In this document: one piece after another, positions 37,692 to 47,160 of the stretch
How the letters are laid out: each line of letters opens with the position of its first letter
Numbering within the stretch: the stretch's first letter is position 1
NCBI RefSeq assembly: GCF_029989365.1
Contig: NZ_JAPRAQ010000007.1
Span: 248,001-312,000 of the forward strand
Origin: Bradyrhizobium sp. Arg816
GTDB lineage: Bacteria > Pseudomonadota > Alphaproteobacteria > Rhizobiales > Xanthobacteraceae
Length of the DNA: 64,000 nt
Reading direction: 5' to 3'
Made by a program: the position numbers and the translations under genes
Notes under the pieces: generated by a model
Seen by the model: only the letters and a program-made list of their open reading frames with translations
Told to the model about the DNA's origin: nothing
Databases searched by the model: none

Positions 37692-37904
37692 TCACGCCGC
37701 AGCGGGAGTCTCAAATGGCGCAGTGGCGATGGCGTCGTCCTCGGGTTGCGCATTGCACGCGTCGAAATGCGCCTTCAGCGCAATCTCGGCGAGATATTCG
37801 AAATGTTCGGCTTGGCCAAGGAGTTGCCAGTTCTGAAGCGGCCGATAGGCCGCCTGCTGACGACAGAGAGACGCCAGCGCCCGGTAGCGACGTACGTTCT
37901 CCAT
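37692..37904 (-). CDS. 70-residue 'ENVRRYR' family hypothetical protein
   Basis: MENVRRYRALASLCRQQAAYRPLQNWQLLGQAEHFEYLAEIALKAHFDA is a two-helix protein with a disordered acidic/Pro tail. It is clearly paralogous to the protein at 50353 (shared ENVRRYR.IASL.RQ.AA.RP.Q.W.LL.QA....). GAGGGAGGG precedes ATG 37904. The family is unassigned. Its genes here lie near FixK-like boxes, which hints at oxygen or stress control. Confidence 0.7.
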   Translation of the reverse strand: MENVRRYRALASLCRQQAAYRPLQNWQLLGQAEHFEYLAEIALKAHFDACNAQPEDDAIATAPFETPAAA

Positions 37905-38297
37905 GAGACCCTCCCTCGCATTCACTGAGCCTATTGCCCTGATTTACGTCAGGCCGATGGCGGATATGCAAAACATTTACTGCATGCGAAGCGCCCCGCG
38001 CAACCTGGGTTAACGTCTGGAAAACGCGCAGGCCCCCGTTGGTTCCTCTCGGACGACTCCACGTGGAACTCATTGGCTGGACGTAGCGCCGGCGCGCGAC
38101 GGAGATGCAGATCAGATCAAGATACCGTTCGATCGATTCCGGCCACCCGATGAAATTGCCCTGCATTTCTGCGCAGAACTCTCGCGCGAGGAAGGCCCGC
38201 CGCGCTGTGCCGCATGCCCTGTAGAACCCCGGACAGAAGTGGCACGCCAAGGCACGACCAGTGCGACGCCGGCTCTGCCACGCCTGTATGCCGTATT
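37905..38297. other. Gene-poor 393-bp stretch
   Basis: No convincing coding frame was found on either strand. It contains the inverted repeat CCTGA-TTTACG-TCAGG (37938-37953), a degenerate FNR-like palindrome (CTGA-N6-TCAG) that could serve the 70-residue gene at 37692. The rest shows no obvious feature; it lies beyond the 3' end of cbbE. Confidence 0.5.
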
Positions 38298-39035
38298 CTA
38301 CCGGGTGAGCGCGGTCTCGCCGGCCCGGATCGTCTGTGCCGAACCATGTTGCAGCTTCGGAACCCTGCCGGCTTCCGCAGCAGCGCGGATGGCGGCGATG
38401 TTGACCGCATAATCCGCGCTGCTCTTGCCGCGGAACACGGCCGATCCAGCCACGAGGGTGTCGGCGCCCGCGGCAGCCACGGCGGCGGCATTGTCGCGCG
38501 TAATGCCGCCATCGACCTCGAGCCGGATCGGCCGGCCGCCGATCATGCTTCGAATGCGCCTGATTTTCTCGATCTGGGAGTCGAGGAAAGACTGGCCGCC
38601 GAAACCGGGATTGACCGTCATCACCAGCACGAGGTCGAGACGATCAAGCACGTATTCGATCGCGGCTTCCGGTGTAGCCGGACACAGGCTGACACCAGCC
38701 TTCTTGCCGAGCGCGCGGATGGCCTGGAGCGAGCGGTCCAGATGCGGGCCGGCTTCGGCATGGACCGTGATGACGTCGGCGCCTGCCTTTGCGAACGCCT
38801 CCAGATAGGGATCAACAGGCGCGATCATCAGATGCACGTCAAAGATCTTCGCCGTCGCCGGCCGGATCGCCTTGATGACGTCGGCGCCATAGCTGATGTT
38901 CGGCACGAAGTGTCCGTCCATGACGTCGCAGTGGATCCAGTCGGCACCGGCAGCATCAATAGCCCTGATCTCCTCACCGAGGCGCGCGAAATCTGCGGCC
39001 AGGATCGAAGGCGCAATGAGGATTTCTCCCGTCAT
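38298..39035 (-). CDS. cbbE: Ribulose-phosphate 3-epimerase
   Basis: This 245-residue TIM-barrel enzyme interconverts xylulose 5-phosphate and ribulose 5-phosphate in the regeneration phase of the Calvin cycle. Motifs are IAPSILAADFARLGEEI, DWIHCDVMDGHFVPN (metal-binding His and catalytic Asp), VHLMI, MTVNPGFGGQSF, LEVDGGI (second catalytic Asp) and GSAVF for phosphate binding. Its ATG overlaps the cbbX stop by 4 nt (ATGA), so it is the last gene of the cbb operon. The C-terminal 20 residues go slightly beyond the usual end. Confidence 0.95.
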   Translation of the reverse strand: MTGEILIAPSILAADFARLGEEIRAIDAAGADWIHCDVMDGHFVPNISYGADVIKAIRPATAKIFDVHLMIAPVDPYLEAFAKAGADVITVHAEAGPHLDRSLQAIRALGKKAGVSLCPATPEAAIEYVLDRLDLVLVMTVNPGFGGQSFLDSQIEKIRRIRSMIGGRPIRLEVDGGITRDNAAAVAAAGADTLVAGSAVFRGKSSADYAVNIAAIRAAAEAGRVPKLQHGSAQTIRAGETALTR

Positions 39036-39967
39036 GGCGTCGCACTCCTCTGCGCGTCCGCACCACCGCTGAAAACGCGACTCGCAAGGACATCCGTCGG
39101 ATCGATCGTCTCGAGATCGACGACATCGAGCATCCGGTTGAGATCGGACACCAGGCGATCGGCCTGCCGGAGGCGGATACGATCGACCGCATTGCGGATC
39201 GAGCGCGCATTGGAGAAGAACGGCTGGGTCCGGCGTAGCGCGATGTATGTCTCGAACGCCTCGCGCGCGGCGGCCGAGAAGCGATAGCCGCGCTCCTTCA
39301 GCATCAGCTCGGCGATCACCAGCAGCTCGGCTTCGGCATAGTCCGGGAAGTCGATGTGATGGGCGATGCGCGAACGGAAGCCCGGGTTGGAGGCAAAGAA
39401 GCTCGTCATCCGCTCGCCATAGCCGGCGAGGATCACGACGAGGTCCTCACGCTGGTTCTCCATCACCTGGAGCAGGATCTCGATCGCCTCCTGGCCGTAA
39501 TCGCGCTCGTTGTCGGGCCGGTGCAGATAGTAGGCCTCGTCGATGAACAACACGCCGCCCATCGCCTTCTTCAATATCTCCTTCGTCTTCGGCGCGGTAT
39601 GGCCGATATACTGGCCGACGAGATCGTCGCGCGTCACCGAGATCACCTGCCCGCGCCGCACGAAACCGAGGCCGTGCAGGATCTTCGCCATGCGCAGCGC
39701 AACCGTGGTCTTGCCCGTGCCGGGATTACCGGTGAACGACATGTGCAGCGTCGGTGGCGACGATGCCAGCCCCGCACGCTGGCGGATGCGCTCGATCAGC
39801 AGCAGTGACGCGATCTCGCGCACGCGGTTCTTGACCGGCCGGAGGCCGATCAGCTCCTGCTCGAGCTGTTGCAGTGTGTCTGTGATTCCGGCCGCCTCGG
39901 CCTCCTTGCGGAGATCGAAACTGGTCTCGCTCGTTTCAGCGGTCGTCGCATGAGGGACATCAAGCAT
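39032..39967 (-). CDS. cbbX: CbbX, red-type RuBisCO activase
   Basis: This 311-residue AAA+ ATPase removes inhibitory sugar phosphates from form I red-type RuBisCO by pulling on the large-subunit C-terminus. Walker A is GNPGTGKTT, Walker B is GGVLFIDEAYYL, and the pore-loop segment GQYIGHTAPKTKEIL and the sensor region GFRSRIAHHIDFPDY are present. ATG 39967 is preferred, with CGAGGTG as ribosome site; a GTG at 39973 would add two residues. It lies between cbbS and cbbE as expected for this operon type. Confidence 0.95.
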   Translation of the reverse strand: MLDVPHATTAETSETSFDLRKEAEAAGITDTLQQLEQELIGLRPVKNRVREIASLLLIERIRQRAGLASSPPTLHMSFTGNPGTGKTTVALRMAKILHGLGFVRRGQVISVTRDDLVGQYIGHTAPKTKEILKKAMGGVLFIDEAYYLHRPDNERDYGQEAIEILLQVMENQREDLVVILAGYGERMTSFFASNPGFRSRIAHHIDFPDYAEAELLVIAELMLKERGYRFSAAAREAFETYIALRRTQPFFSNARSIRNAVDRIRLRQADRLVSDLNRMLDVVDLETIDPTDVLASRVFSGGADAQRSATP

Positions 39968-40064
39968 CGGCACCTCGAAGAAAAGAGCTTCGCCGCGGGG
40001 CAGCGGCGAAGCAGTGGTCCGCCAAGGAAACGGAGCAGGGAGTGCTCCGCGCGGAGAGGAGTGA

Positions 40065-40472
40065 CTAGGTCGACGCGTGCGCGGCCGGCCGGCGCACGGT
40101 GGTGTAGCGGATCACGCGTCCGCCCACCTCCTGCCGCACCAGCTCGAACTCGGCTTCCTGCGGCGGGCGGTTGACGAGGAACGAGATCCGCACCGATTCC
40201 CAGCCATGGCTGGAGTCGAATCCACTGATGCGGATGTAGCGGTCGCCGTAAACCCTGCGGCATTCGGCAAGCTCCATCATCACGCCGGCGGCGTCCTGGA
40301 GGTCGAACATCGGCAGGCCCCACATCTCCCAATAGGTGTTGCGGGGATGCGGATCGTCGGTGAACTCGATATTCACCGCCCAGCCATTGGTCAGGCAATA
40401 CTGCACCTGCTTGGTGATCTGGTCGTCGGTCAGATCAGGCAGGAACGAGAAGCAGCCCTGGGTCAGTTTCAT
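40065..40472 (-). CDS. cbbS: RuBisCO small subunit, form I red-type
   Basis: This 135-residue protein begins MKLTQGCFSFLPDLTDDQI, with the conserved YCLTNGWAVNIEFTDDPHPRNTYWEMWGLPMFDL block, ending in the red-type C-terminal extension (RPPQEAEFELVRQEVGGRVIRYTTV) that forms the extra beta hairpin in the RuBisCO central pore. GAGGAG lies upstream. It follows cbbL by 11 nt, as usual. Confidence 0.96.
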   Translation of the reverse strand: MKLTQGCFSFLPDLTDDQITKQVQYCLTNGWAVNIEFTDDPHPRNTYWEMWGLPMFDLQDAAGVMMELAECRRVYGDRYIRISGFDSSHGWESVRISFLVNRPPQEAEFELVRQEVGGRVIRYTTVRRPAAHAST

Positions 40473-40483
40473 GTCAAAACTCC

Positions 40484-41944
40484 TCAAACGGTTTCCAGCG
40501 CGGTCGGTACGAAGTCCGGCGTGTCGGTCGATTGATAGTTGAAGGTGACGTCCTTCCAGACCTCGAGCGCAGCCTTCAGCGGCGTGCAGGTCTCGGCTGC
40601 CCTGGCCAGGATCTCCGGACCTTCATGGACGTAGTCGCGCCCCTCGTTGCGGGCGAGGATCATCGCCTCGAGCGCCACGCGGTTGGCAATCGCGCCAGCC
40701 GTAATGCCCATGGGATGGCCGATGGTGCCGCCGCCGAATTGCAGCACGACGTCCTCGCCAAGGAGATCGAGCAGCTGGTGCATCTGGCCGGCATGGATGC
40801 CGCCGGAGGCGACCGGCATCATCTTGTTCAGGCTGGCCCAGGACTGGTCGAAGAACAGCCCGTGCTCGAGCTTGGTCGGATTGAAGTCTTCGCGGCAGAC
40901 GTCGTAATAGCCGCGCGTGGTGTTGGGATCGCCTTCGAGCTTGCCGACCACCGTGCCGGCATGGATGTGGTCGACGCCGGCGAGCCGCATCCACTTCGCG
41001 ATGACGCGGAACGACACGCCGTGGCTCTTCTGCCGGGTATAGGTCGAGTGACCGGCGCGATGCAGATGCAGGATCATGTCGTTGCGTCGTGCCCATTTCG
41101 CCATGGACTGGATCGCGGTGTAGCCAATCACGAGATCGATCATGACGATGCACGACCCGAGCTCTTTCGCGAACTCCGCGCGCTCGTACATGTCCTCCAT
41201 CGTCCCCGCGGTGATGTTCAGGTAGGTGCCCTTCACCTCGCCGGACGCCGCCTGCGCGCGGTTCACGGCCTCCATGCAATAGAGGAAGCGGTCACGCCAA
41301 TGCATGAAGGGCTGCGAGTTGATGTTCTCGTCGTCCTTGGTGAAGTCGAGCCCGCCCTTGAGCGCCTCGTAGACCACGCGACCATAGTTGCGCCCGGACA
41401 AGCCGAGCTTCGGCTTCACCGTCGCGCCCAGCAGCGGCCGGCCGAACTTGTCGAGCCGCTCACGCTCGACCACGATGCCGGTCGCCGGGCCCTGGAACGT
41501 CTTCACATAGGCGACCGGGAAGCGCATGTCCTCCAGACGCAGCGCCTTCAGCGGCTTGAAGCCGAACACGTTGCCGATGATCGAGGCCGAGAGGTTGGCG
41601 ATCGAACCCGGCTCGAACAGGTCGAGGTCGTAGGCGATGTAGGCGAAGTACGAGCCCGGCGTGCCGGGCACCGGATCGACGCGGTAGCACTTTGCGCGAT
41701 ACTTCTCCGCAGCGGTCAGGCGATCGGTCCACACCACCGTCCAGGTCGCGGTCGAGGATTCGCCGGCAACCGCCGCTGACGCCTCGATGGGGTCCACGCC
41801 CTCCTGCGGCGTCACGCGGAACAGCGCGATGACATCGGTGTCCTTCGGCGTGTAGTCGGGCTCCCAATAGCCCATGCGCGCGTATTCCATCGTGCCAGAT
41901 CGATAGCGCTCTTTGCCGCGGACAGTTCCTGCGTGTGCATTCAT
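40484..41944 (-). CDS. cbbL: RuBisCO large subunit, form I red-type (IC)
   Basis: This 486-residue protein carboxylates ribulose 1,5-bisphosphate. The catalytic blocks are GATVKPKLGLSGRNYG, GGLDFTKDDENINSQPFMHWRDR (the first Lys is the carbamylated residue, with Asp/Glu for Mg), LHLHRAGHSTYTR (catalytic His), GTVVGKLEGD and LQFGGGTIGHPMG. The N-terminus NAHAGTVRGKERYRSGTMEYARMGYW is typical of the alphaproteobacterial IC group. ATG 41944 has AGGAGAGAG upstream. It lies 31 nt after cbbA in the cbb operon. Confidence 0.97.
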   Translation of the reverse strand: MNAHAGTVRGKERYRSGTMEYARMGYWEPDYTPKDTDVIALFRVTPQEGVDPIEASAAVAGESSTATWTVVWTDRLTAAEKYRAKCYRVDPVPGTPGSYFAYIAYDLDLFEPGSIANLSASIIGNVFGFKPLKALRLEDMRFPVAYVKTFQGPATGIVVERERLDKFGRPLLGATVKPKLGLSGRNYGRVVYEALKGGLDFTKDDENINSQPFMHWRDRFLYCMEAVNRAQAASGEVKGTYLNITAGTMEDMYERAEFAKELGSCIVMIDLVIGYTAIQSMAKWARRNDMILHLHRAGHSTYTRQKSHGVSFRVIAKWMRLAGVDHIHAGTVVGKLEGDPNTTRGYYDVCREDFNPTKLEHGLFFDQSWASLNKMMPVASGGIHAGQMHQLLDLLGEDVVLQFGGGTIGHPMGITAGAIANRVALEAMILARNEGRDYVHEGPEILARAAETCTPLKAALEVWKDVTFNYQSTDTPDFVPTALETV

Positions 41945-41975
41945 GGCTCTCTCCTGCTCTTCTCTCTCTGAATGA

Positions 41976-43061
41976 TTAGGCGGCGACCGGCTCACGGGTG
42001 CCGATGCGCGGGTCGAGCTCGCCGGCGCGATAACGCCGCGCCATCTCGCTCAAGGGAATGACCTTGATCTTGCCGGCGTGGCCCGCGGTGCCGAACTGCT
42101 CGAAGCGATCGCGGCAGAGCTCGCGCATCGCATCCATCGCAGGCTTGAGGAATTTGCGCGGATCGAACTCGGAGCGCGTTTGCGCGGCGACCTTGCGGAA
42201 CACCGCGGTCATCGCCAGGCGACAGTCGGTGTCGATGTTGACCTTTCGCACACCGCTCTTGATGCCACGGACGATCTCCTCCACCGGCACGCCCCAGGTC
42301 TGCGGCATCTCACCGCCGAACTGATTGAACATGTCCTGGAGTGGCTGCGGCACCGAAGAGGAGCCGTGCATCACGAGATGCGTGTTCGGCAGGCGGCGGT
42401 GAATCTCCTCGACCACCCGCATCGCCAGGATGTCGCCATCAGGCTTGCGGCTGAACTTGTAGGCGCCATGCGAGGTGCCCATCGCGATCGCGAGCGCATC
42501 GACCTTGGTGGCGCGGACGAAGTCGACGGCCTGGTCGGGATCGGTGAGGAGCTGGTCGTAACTGACCTTGCCCTCGACGCCGTGGCCGTCCTCCTGCTCG
42601 CCGCCGCCATGCTCGAGCGAGCCGAGCACGCCGAGCTCGCCTTCGACCGAGGCGCCCACCCAATGCGCGAGATCGACGACGCGGCGGGTGATCGCGACAT
42701 TGTAGTCGTAATCGGCGGCGGTCTTGGCGTCGGCCTTGAGCGAGCCGTCCATCATCACCGAGGTGAAGCCATGGGCGATGGCGCTGGCGCAGGTCGCCTC
42801 GTCATTGCCGTGGTCCTGGTGCATGCAGAGCGGAATGTCCGGATAGGTCCGCTCCAGCGCGTCGATCATGTGCGAGAGCATGAGATCGCCGGCATAGCTG
42901 CGTGCGCCGCGCGAGGCCTGGATGATCACGGGCGCATCGACCTCGGCCGCGGCCTGCATGATCGCAATACCCTGCTCCATGTTGTTGATGTTGAACGCCG
43001 GCACCGCATAGCCGTGGCTGGCGGCGTGATCGAGCAGCTGACGAAGGGTGATACGGGCCAC
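41976..43061 (-). CDS. cbbA: Fructose-bisphosphate aldolase, class II
   Basis: This 361-residue zinc-dependent aldolase joins dihydroxyacetone phosphate with glyceraldehyde 3-phosphate or erythrose 4-phosphate in the Calvin cycle. The zinc and active-site motifs are CMHQDHGN, the VEGELGVLGSLEHGGGEQEDGHGVEG acidic loop, GTSHGAYKF, MHGSSSVP and GVRKVNIDTDCRLA. The Cbb-type length and the C-terminal ARRYRAGELDP are normal. It sits between cbbT and cbbL with 14- and 31-nt gaps. Confidence 0.95.
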   Translation of the reverse strand: MARITLRQLLDHAASHGYAVPAFNINNMEQGIAIMQAAAEVDAPVIIQASRGARSYAGDLMLSHMIDALERTYPDIPLCMHQDHGNDEATCASAIAHGFTSVMMDGSLKADAKTAADYDYNVAITRRVVDLAHWVGASVEGELGVLGSLEHGGGEQEDGHGVEGKVSYDQLLTDPDQAVDFVRATKVDALAIAMGTSHGAYKFSRKPDGDILAMRVVEEIHRRLPNTHLVMHGSSSVPQPLQDMFNQFGGEMPQTWGVPVEEIVRGIKSGVRKVNIDTDCRLAMTAVFRKVAAQTRSEFDPRKFLKPAMDAMRELCRDRFEQFGTAGHAGKIKVIPLSEMARRYRAGELDPRIGTREPVAA

Positions 43062-43075
43062 GAAAGTTCCTCCTG

Positions 43076-45097
43076 TTATGGCTTGCCGGCGCGGGTGATC
43101 GCCCGCCGGGCGGCTTCGGCAACGCTTTGCGGCGTGATGCCGAATTCGCGGTAAAGCACCGATGCCGGCGCCGAGGCGCCGAAGCCGCGCATGCCGACGA
43201 ACTCGCCGTCAGCGCCGATCCAGCGATGCCAATCGCCGGCGACTGCGGCCTCGATGCCGACGCGCGGGGCGGTGCCGAGCACGCAGGCGCGGTAGTCCTC
43301 CGGCTGCTCCTCGAACAGTGCGAAGCATGGCGCGGAGACCACCGCGGCGCGGATGTGTTCCGTCGCGAGCAGGCGAGCGGCTTCCAGCGCGATCGAGACT
43401 TCGGAGCCGGTCGCCATCAACGTGACGTCGCGACCGCCGTCCGGCGAGACGATGAGGTAGGCGCCGCGCGCGACACGGTTCCTGCCGCGCACGTCGCTGC
43501 GGAATGTCGGCAGCGCCTGACGCGACAGGCACAGCACGGAGGGGCGATCTTCCGCCTCGAGCGCGCAGTCCCAGGCTTCCAGCGTCTCGACCGCGTCGGC
43601 GGGGCGGAACACCAGAAGATTCGGGATGACGCGCAGCGCCGCGAGATGCTCGACGGGCTGATGCGTAGGACCGTCCTCGCCAAGACCGATGGAGTCGTGG
43701 GTCATCACATGGATGACGCGCAGCCTCATCAGCGCAGCAAGACGGATCGCCGGTCGGCTGTAGTCGGAGAAGGCGAGAAAGGTACCGCCATAGGGGATGA
43801 ACCCGCCATGCAACGCGAGGCCATTCATCGCGGCGGCCATGCCGTGCTCGCGAATTCCGTAGTGGATGTAGCCGCCGGCGAACGCTCCACGCGCCACCGC
43901 AGTCTGCGCTTTGGCATGCGTGAGGTTCGAATGCGTCAGGTCCGCCGAGCCGCCGACCAGTCCGGGAATTGTCCCGGCGATGCCGTCGAGCACCTGTTGC
44001 GAGGCTTGCCGCGTCGCCAGCTTCGGACGCTCGCTGGCAAAGCGCTCGCGCAATTTCGCCGAGGCCTGGGCATAGGCCTCCGGCAGGGCAACGGCCTTGC
44101 CCTCGATGAACAGTTCGCGCTGCGCGGCCGTCGCGCATTCGTAGCGGTCGAGCCAGGCAAGACGCTCGACCTGCCCGCGCTGTCCGATCATCCGCCATGC
44201 CTTGAGGATCGGGATCGGCACCACGAAAGGCTGATAGTCCCAGCCGAGCGCCCGCCGCGCCGCCGCCGTTTGCTCGGTGCCGAGCGGCGCACCATGCGCC
44301 TTTTCGGTGCCCTGACGGTCCGGCGCGCCATAGCCGATGATGGTGCGGCAGGCGATCAGCGACGGTCTTGTGCTCTCACGCTCTTCGGCAATCGCCTGCG
44401 CAACCGCTTCGGGGTCGTGGCCGTCGACACTGCGGACCGACCAGCCGGACGCCGCAAAGCGCGCGAGCTGATCATCGGAAGTGGCCAGCGACGTCGGCCC
44501 GTCGATGGAGATACCGTTGTCGTCGAACAGCACGATCAGCCGGCCGAGCTGGAGATGACCGGCGAGCGAGATCGCCTCCTGGCTGATGCCTTCCATCAGG
44601 CAGCCGTCGCCCGCGATCACATAGGTGAAGTGATCGACCAGGCCGTCGCCATGCCGCGCATTGGCCATGCGCTCGGCGAGCGCCATGCCGACTGCCGTCG
44701 CAATCCCCTGCCCCAACGGTCCCGTCGTGGTCTCGACGCCAGGCGTGTGGCCGTATTCCGGATGTCCCGGCGTCTTCGAGCCCCACTGCCGGAATGCCTT
44801 GATGTCATCGAGGCTGACGTCGCCGCCGGTGAGATGCAGCAGCGCGTAGAGCAGCATCGAACCGTGGCCCGCCGACAGCACGAAGCGATCGCGGTCCGGC
44901 CAGTTGGAGTGCGCGGAGTCGAACTTGAGGAACCGCGAGAACAGCACGGTTGCGACATCGGCCATGCCCATGGGCAGGCCGGGATGGCCGGACTGCGAGG
45001 TCTCGATCGCGTCGACCGCGAGGAAGCGGACGGCGTTGGCGAGATCGCTGTGTGTGACTGGCGTGATGTCGGCTTCAGCGTGGACGGAGATGTTCAT
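43076..45097 (-). CDS. cbbT: Transketolase
   Basis: This 673-residue thiamine diphosphate enzyme moves two-carbon units between sugar phosphates. Present are SGHPGLPMGMADV, GHGSMLLYALLHL, the TPP motif GDGCLMEGISQEA...FDDNGISIDG, the pyrimidine-domain segment IRLAALMRLRVIHVMTHDSIGLGEDGPTHQPVEHLAALR and the C-terminal domain. It is of normal length. It is the third gene of the cbb operon, 16 nt after cbbP. Confidence 0.95.
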   Translation of the reverse strand: MNISVHAEADITPVTHSDLANAVRFLAVDAIETSQSGHPGLPMGMADVATVLFSRFLKFDSAHSNWPDRDRFVLSAGHGSMLLYALLHLTGGDVSLDDIKAFRQWGSKTPGHPEYGHTPGVETTTGPLGQGIATAVGMALAERMANARHGDGLVDHFTYVIAGDGCLMEGISQEAISLAGHLQLGRLIVLFDDNGISIDGPTSLATSDDQLARFAASGWSVRSVDGHDPEAVAQAIAEERESTRPSLIACRTIIGYGAPDRQGTEKAHGAPLGTEQTAAARRALGWDYQPFVVPIPILKAWRMIGQRGQVERLAWLDRYECATAAQRELFIEGKAVALPEAYAQASAKLRERFASERPKLATRQASQQVLDGIAGTIPGLVGGSADLTHSNLTHAKAQTAVARGAFAGGYIHYGIREHGMAAAMNGLALHGGFIPYGGTFLAFSDYSRPAIRLAALMRLRVIHVMTHDSIGLGEDGPTHQPVEHLAALRVIPNLLVFRPADAVETLEAWDCALEAEDRPSVLCLSRQALPTFRSDVRGRNRVARGAYLIVSPDGGRDVTLMATGSEVSIALEAARLLATEHIRAAVVSAPCFALFEEQPEDYRACVLGTAPRVGIEAAVAGDWHRWIGADGEFVGMRGFGASAPASVLYREFGITPQSVAEAARRAITRAGKP

Positions 45098-45113
45098 CGG
45101 ATTCTCTCCTTGT

Positions 45114-45989
45114 TCACTTCAGATTTCGCTTGCGCTCGATCAGCTGCATGATCAGCGGCGTCAGGATCAGCTGCATCGCCAGATCGAGCTTCGCCCCGGG
45201 ACACACGATGGAGTTCGCGCGGGACATCCAGCTGTGGGGAAGCATCGACAGCAGATAGGGGAAGTCGATGCCGCGCGGATTCTTGAAGCGGATCACGACC
45301 ATCGATTCGTCCGGCGTCGGGATCCAGCGCGCGATGAACGGATTGGAGGTGTCCACCGTCGGCACGCGCTGGAAATTGATGTCGGTCTCGGTGAATTGCG
45401 GGCAGATGTAGTGGATGTAGTCGGGCATCCGCCGCAGAATGGTGTCGGTGACGGCCTCGGTCGAATAGCCGCGGGCGCTGCGGTCGCGGTGCAGCTTCTG
45501 GATCCATTCGAGATTGATGACCGGCACGACGCCGATCTTGAGATCGGCGTAGCGCGCGACATTGACCTTGTCGGTGACGACGGCGCCGTGCAGACCCTCG
45601 TAGAACAACAGGTCCGAGGTTTCCGGCAGCCGCTCCCATTCGGTGAAGGTCCCGGGCGCCGCACCGTGCAGTGCAGACTCCTCGGCATCGTGGACATAGT
45701 GCCGCGTCGTCGCGGTGCCGGTCTCGCCATAGTCGCGGAAGGCACGCTCCAGCTCCTCGAACAGGTTGGTCTCGGGGCTGAAATGGCTGAAATGCTTGTT
45801 GCCGCGTTCGGCTTCCTTCGCCATCTGCGTGCGCATCTCGGCACGATCATAGCGATGGAAGGCGTCGCCTTCGATGTAGACGGCGTTGACCTTCTCGCGG
45901 AAGAAGATCTGCTCGAACGTCTTCTTGACCGAGGTGGTACCGGCGCCGGAGGAGCCGGTGATGGAGATGATCGGATGCTTCCTGGACAT
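45114..45989 (-). CDS. cbbP: Phosphoribulokinase
   Basis: This 291-residue proteobacterial (class I) phosphoribulokinase makes ribulose 1,5-bisphosphate, the RuBisCO substrate. The P-loop GSSGAGTTS is at residues 12-20, followed by EGDAFHRYDR (catalytic Asp region), the HFSPETN block, FYEGLHGAV and the arginine-rich IQKLHRDRSARGYS loop. It lies 12 nt downstream of cbbF in the operon. Confidence 0.96.
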   Translation of the reverse strand: MSRKHPIISITGSSGAGTTSVKKTFEQIFFREKVNAVYIEGDAFHRYDRAEMRTQMAKEAERGNKHFSHFSPETNLFEELERAFRDYGETGTATTRHYVHDAEESALHGAAPGTFTEWERLPETSDLLFYEGLHGAVVTDKVNVARYADLKIGVVPVINLEWIQKLHRDRSARGYSTEAVTDTILRRMPDYIHYICPQFTETDINFQRVPTVDTSNPFIARWIPTPDESMVVIRFKNPRGIDFPYLLSMLPHSWMSRANSIVCPGAKLDLAMQLILTPLIMQLIERKRNLK

Positions 45990-46001
45990 GGGTCGCCTCG
46001 C

Positions 46002-47039
46002 TCACAGCCGGAAGAAGCCGCGCCGCGCGAACAGCGGTGCGGAGATGCTGGCGACCAGCAGCGGATCGCAATGCAATTCCTCGACGCGCCGCACCTCGTT
46101 GCTCGAGCCCATGATCAGCGGCACGCGCTGGTGCAGGCTCTGCGCCGATAGCTCGAGGATGCGCTCGCGCCCGGTCGTGGCGGAGCCGCCAGCCTGTTCG
46201 ACGATCATGGCCATCGGGTGCGCCTCGTAGGTGAGGCGCAGGCGACCGTCGCCATAGCCGGGGCGCGCGTCTGAGGGATAGAGGAACACCCCCCCGCGGG
46301 TGAGGATTCGGTAGGCCTCAGCGACCAGCGAGCCGATCCACCGCATGTTGAAATCGTGGTTGGCGGGCCCTTCGACGCCGGCAAGACATTCGTCGACGAA
46401 GGCGCGGACCGGCGAATCCCAGTGGCGGCGGTTCGACGCATTGATTGCGAATTCTTCGCACGTCTCGGAGATCTGCACGGCGCTGCGCGCGAGGCGAAAG
46501 CAGCCCGCCCTGCGATCGAGCGTGAAGATGTCGACGCCGTCGCCGAGCGTCAGCACCAATGAGGTCTGCGGCCCGTAGGTGACGAACCCCGCAGCAAGCT
46601 GCGCCGAGCCGCGCTGATGGAAGGCGAGAGTGAGATCATCCGGGGCGGGCAGGATCGAGAAGATCGTGCCGACGGTCATGTTGATGTCGATGTTGGAGGA
46701 GCCGTCGAGCGGATCAATCGCGACGCAGATTTTTGCCTCGCGGTCGCCGATTTGCGGCTCGCGCATCTCCTCCGACGCGAGCGCTGCGATCGGCAATCTG
46801 CTGAGACAGCGGCGCAGGATCGCATCCGCCTGGAGGTCGAGGTCGCGCTGGAGATCGCCGTCGCTGTTGCGGCCGGTGGTCAGTCCCGATGCGTCCGCGA
46901 AATCGCCGGTGGCGACGAGGTCGGCGATCTCGATCGCCGCCGCCGCGATGGCGTCGACTGCGGCTGCCACGGCCAGCGCATGCGGCGCCGTCTCGGAATA
47001 CCGTTGAAGGTGGTCGTCCAACCTGAGTTGCCCGGTCAT
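46002..47039 (-). CDS. cbbF: Fructose-1,6-bisphosphatase, class I
   Basis: This 345-residue enzyme dephosphorylates fructose 1,6-bisphosphate (and possibly sedoheptulose 1,7-bisphosphate) in the Calvin cycle. The metal-binding signature VAIDPLDGSSNID is intact, as are LASEEM, RWIGSLVAEAYRILTRGGVFLYP and YEAHPMAMIVEQAGG for substrate binding. It is the first gene of the cbb operon, divergent from cbbR, with GGATGGA upstream of its ATG. Confidence 0.95.
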   Translation of the reverse strand: MTGQLRLDDHLQRYSETAPHALAVAAAVDAIAAAAIEIADLVATGDFADASGLTTGRNSDGDLQRDLDLQADAILRRCLSRLPIAALASEEMREPQIGDREAKICVAIDPLDGSSNIDINMTVGTIFSILPAPDDLTLAFHQRGSAQLAAGFVTYGPQTSLVLTLGDGVDIFTLDRRAGCFRLARSAVQISETCEEFAINASNRRHWDSPVRAFVDECLAGVEGPANHDFNMRWIGSLVAEAYRILTRGGVFLYPSDARPGYGDGRLRLTYEAHPMAMIVEQAGGSATTGRERILELSAQSLHQRVPLIMGSSNEVRRVEELHCDPLLVASISAPLFARRGFFRL

Positions 47040-47132
47040 CTGCGTCCATCCCCTTGCGGGCGCCGCATCCAGTTCCCTCCCCGCTGGAGGTCGGTGCGGT
47101 CGGTCCCAACACGAGGAGATTGACAGGGGTGG

Positions 47133-47160
47133 CTTAATAAGGAAAATTTCTATTCATAAT
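47133..47160. promoter_or_regulatory. AT-rich imperfect palindrome in the cbbR-cbbF gap
   Basis: TTAATAAGGAAAATTTC followed by TATTCATAA is a roughly symmetrical AT-rich patch touching the cbbR start codon, unlike the GC-rich surroundings. It is the best candidate for the CbbR binding region (LysR sites of T-N11-A type), where it would activate cbbF and repress cbbR. No exact box could be defined. Confidence 0.45.

Noticed and set aside
43127..45151. A 674-codon plus-strand frame opposite transketolase
   Set aside because: Shadow of cbbT; Arg/His/Asp-rich translation typical of antisense frames in GC-rich DNA.
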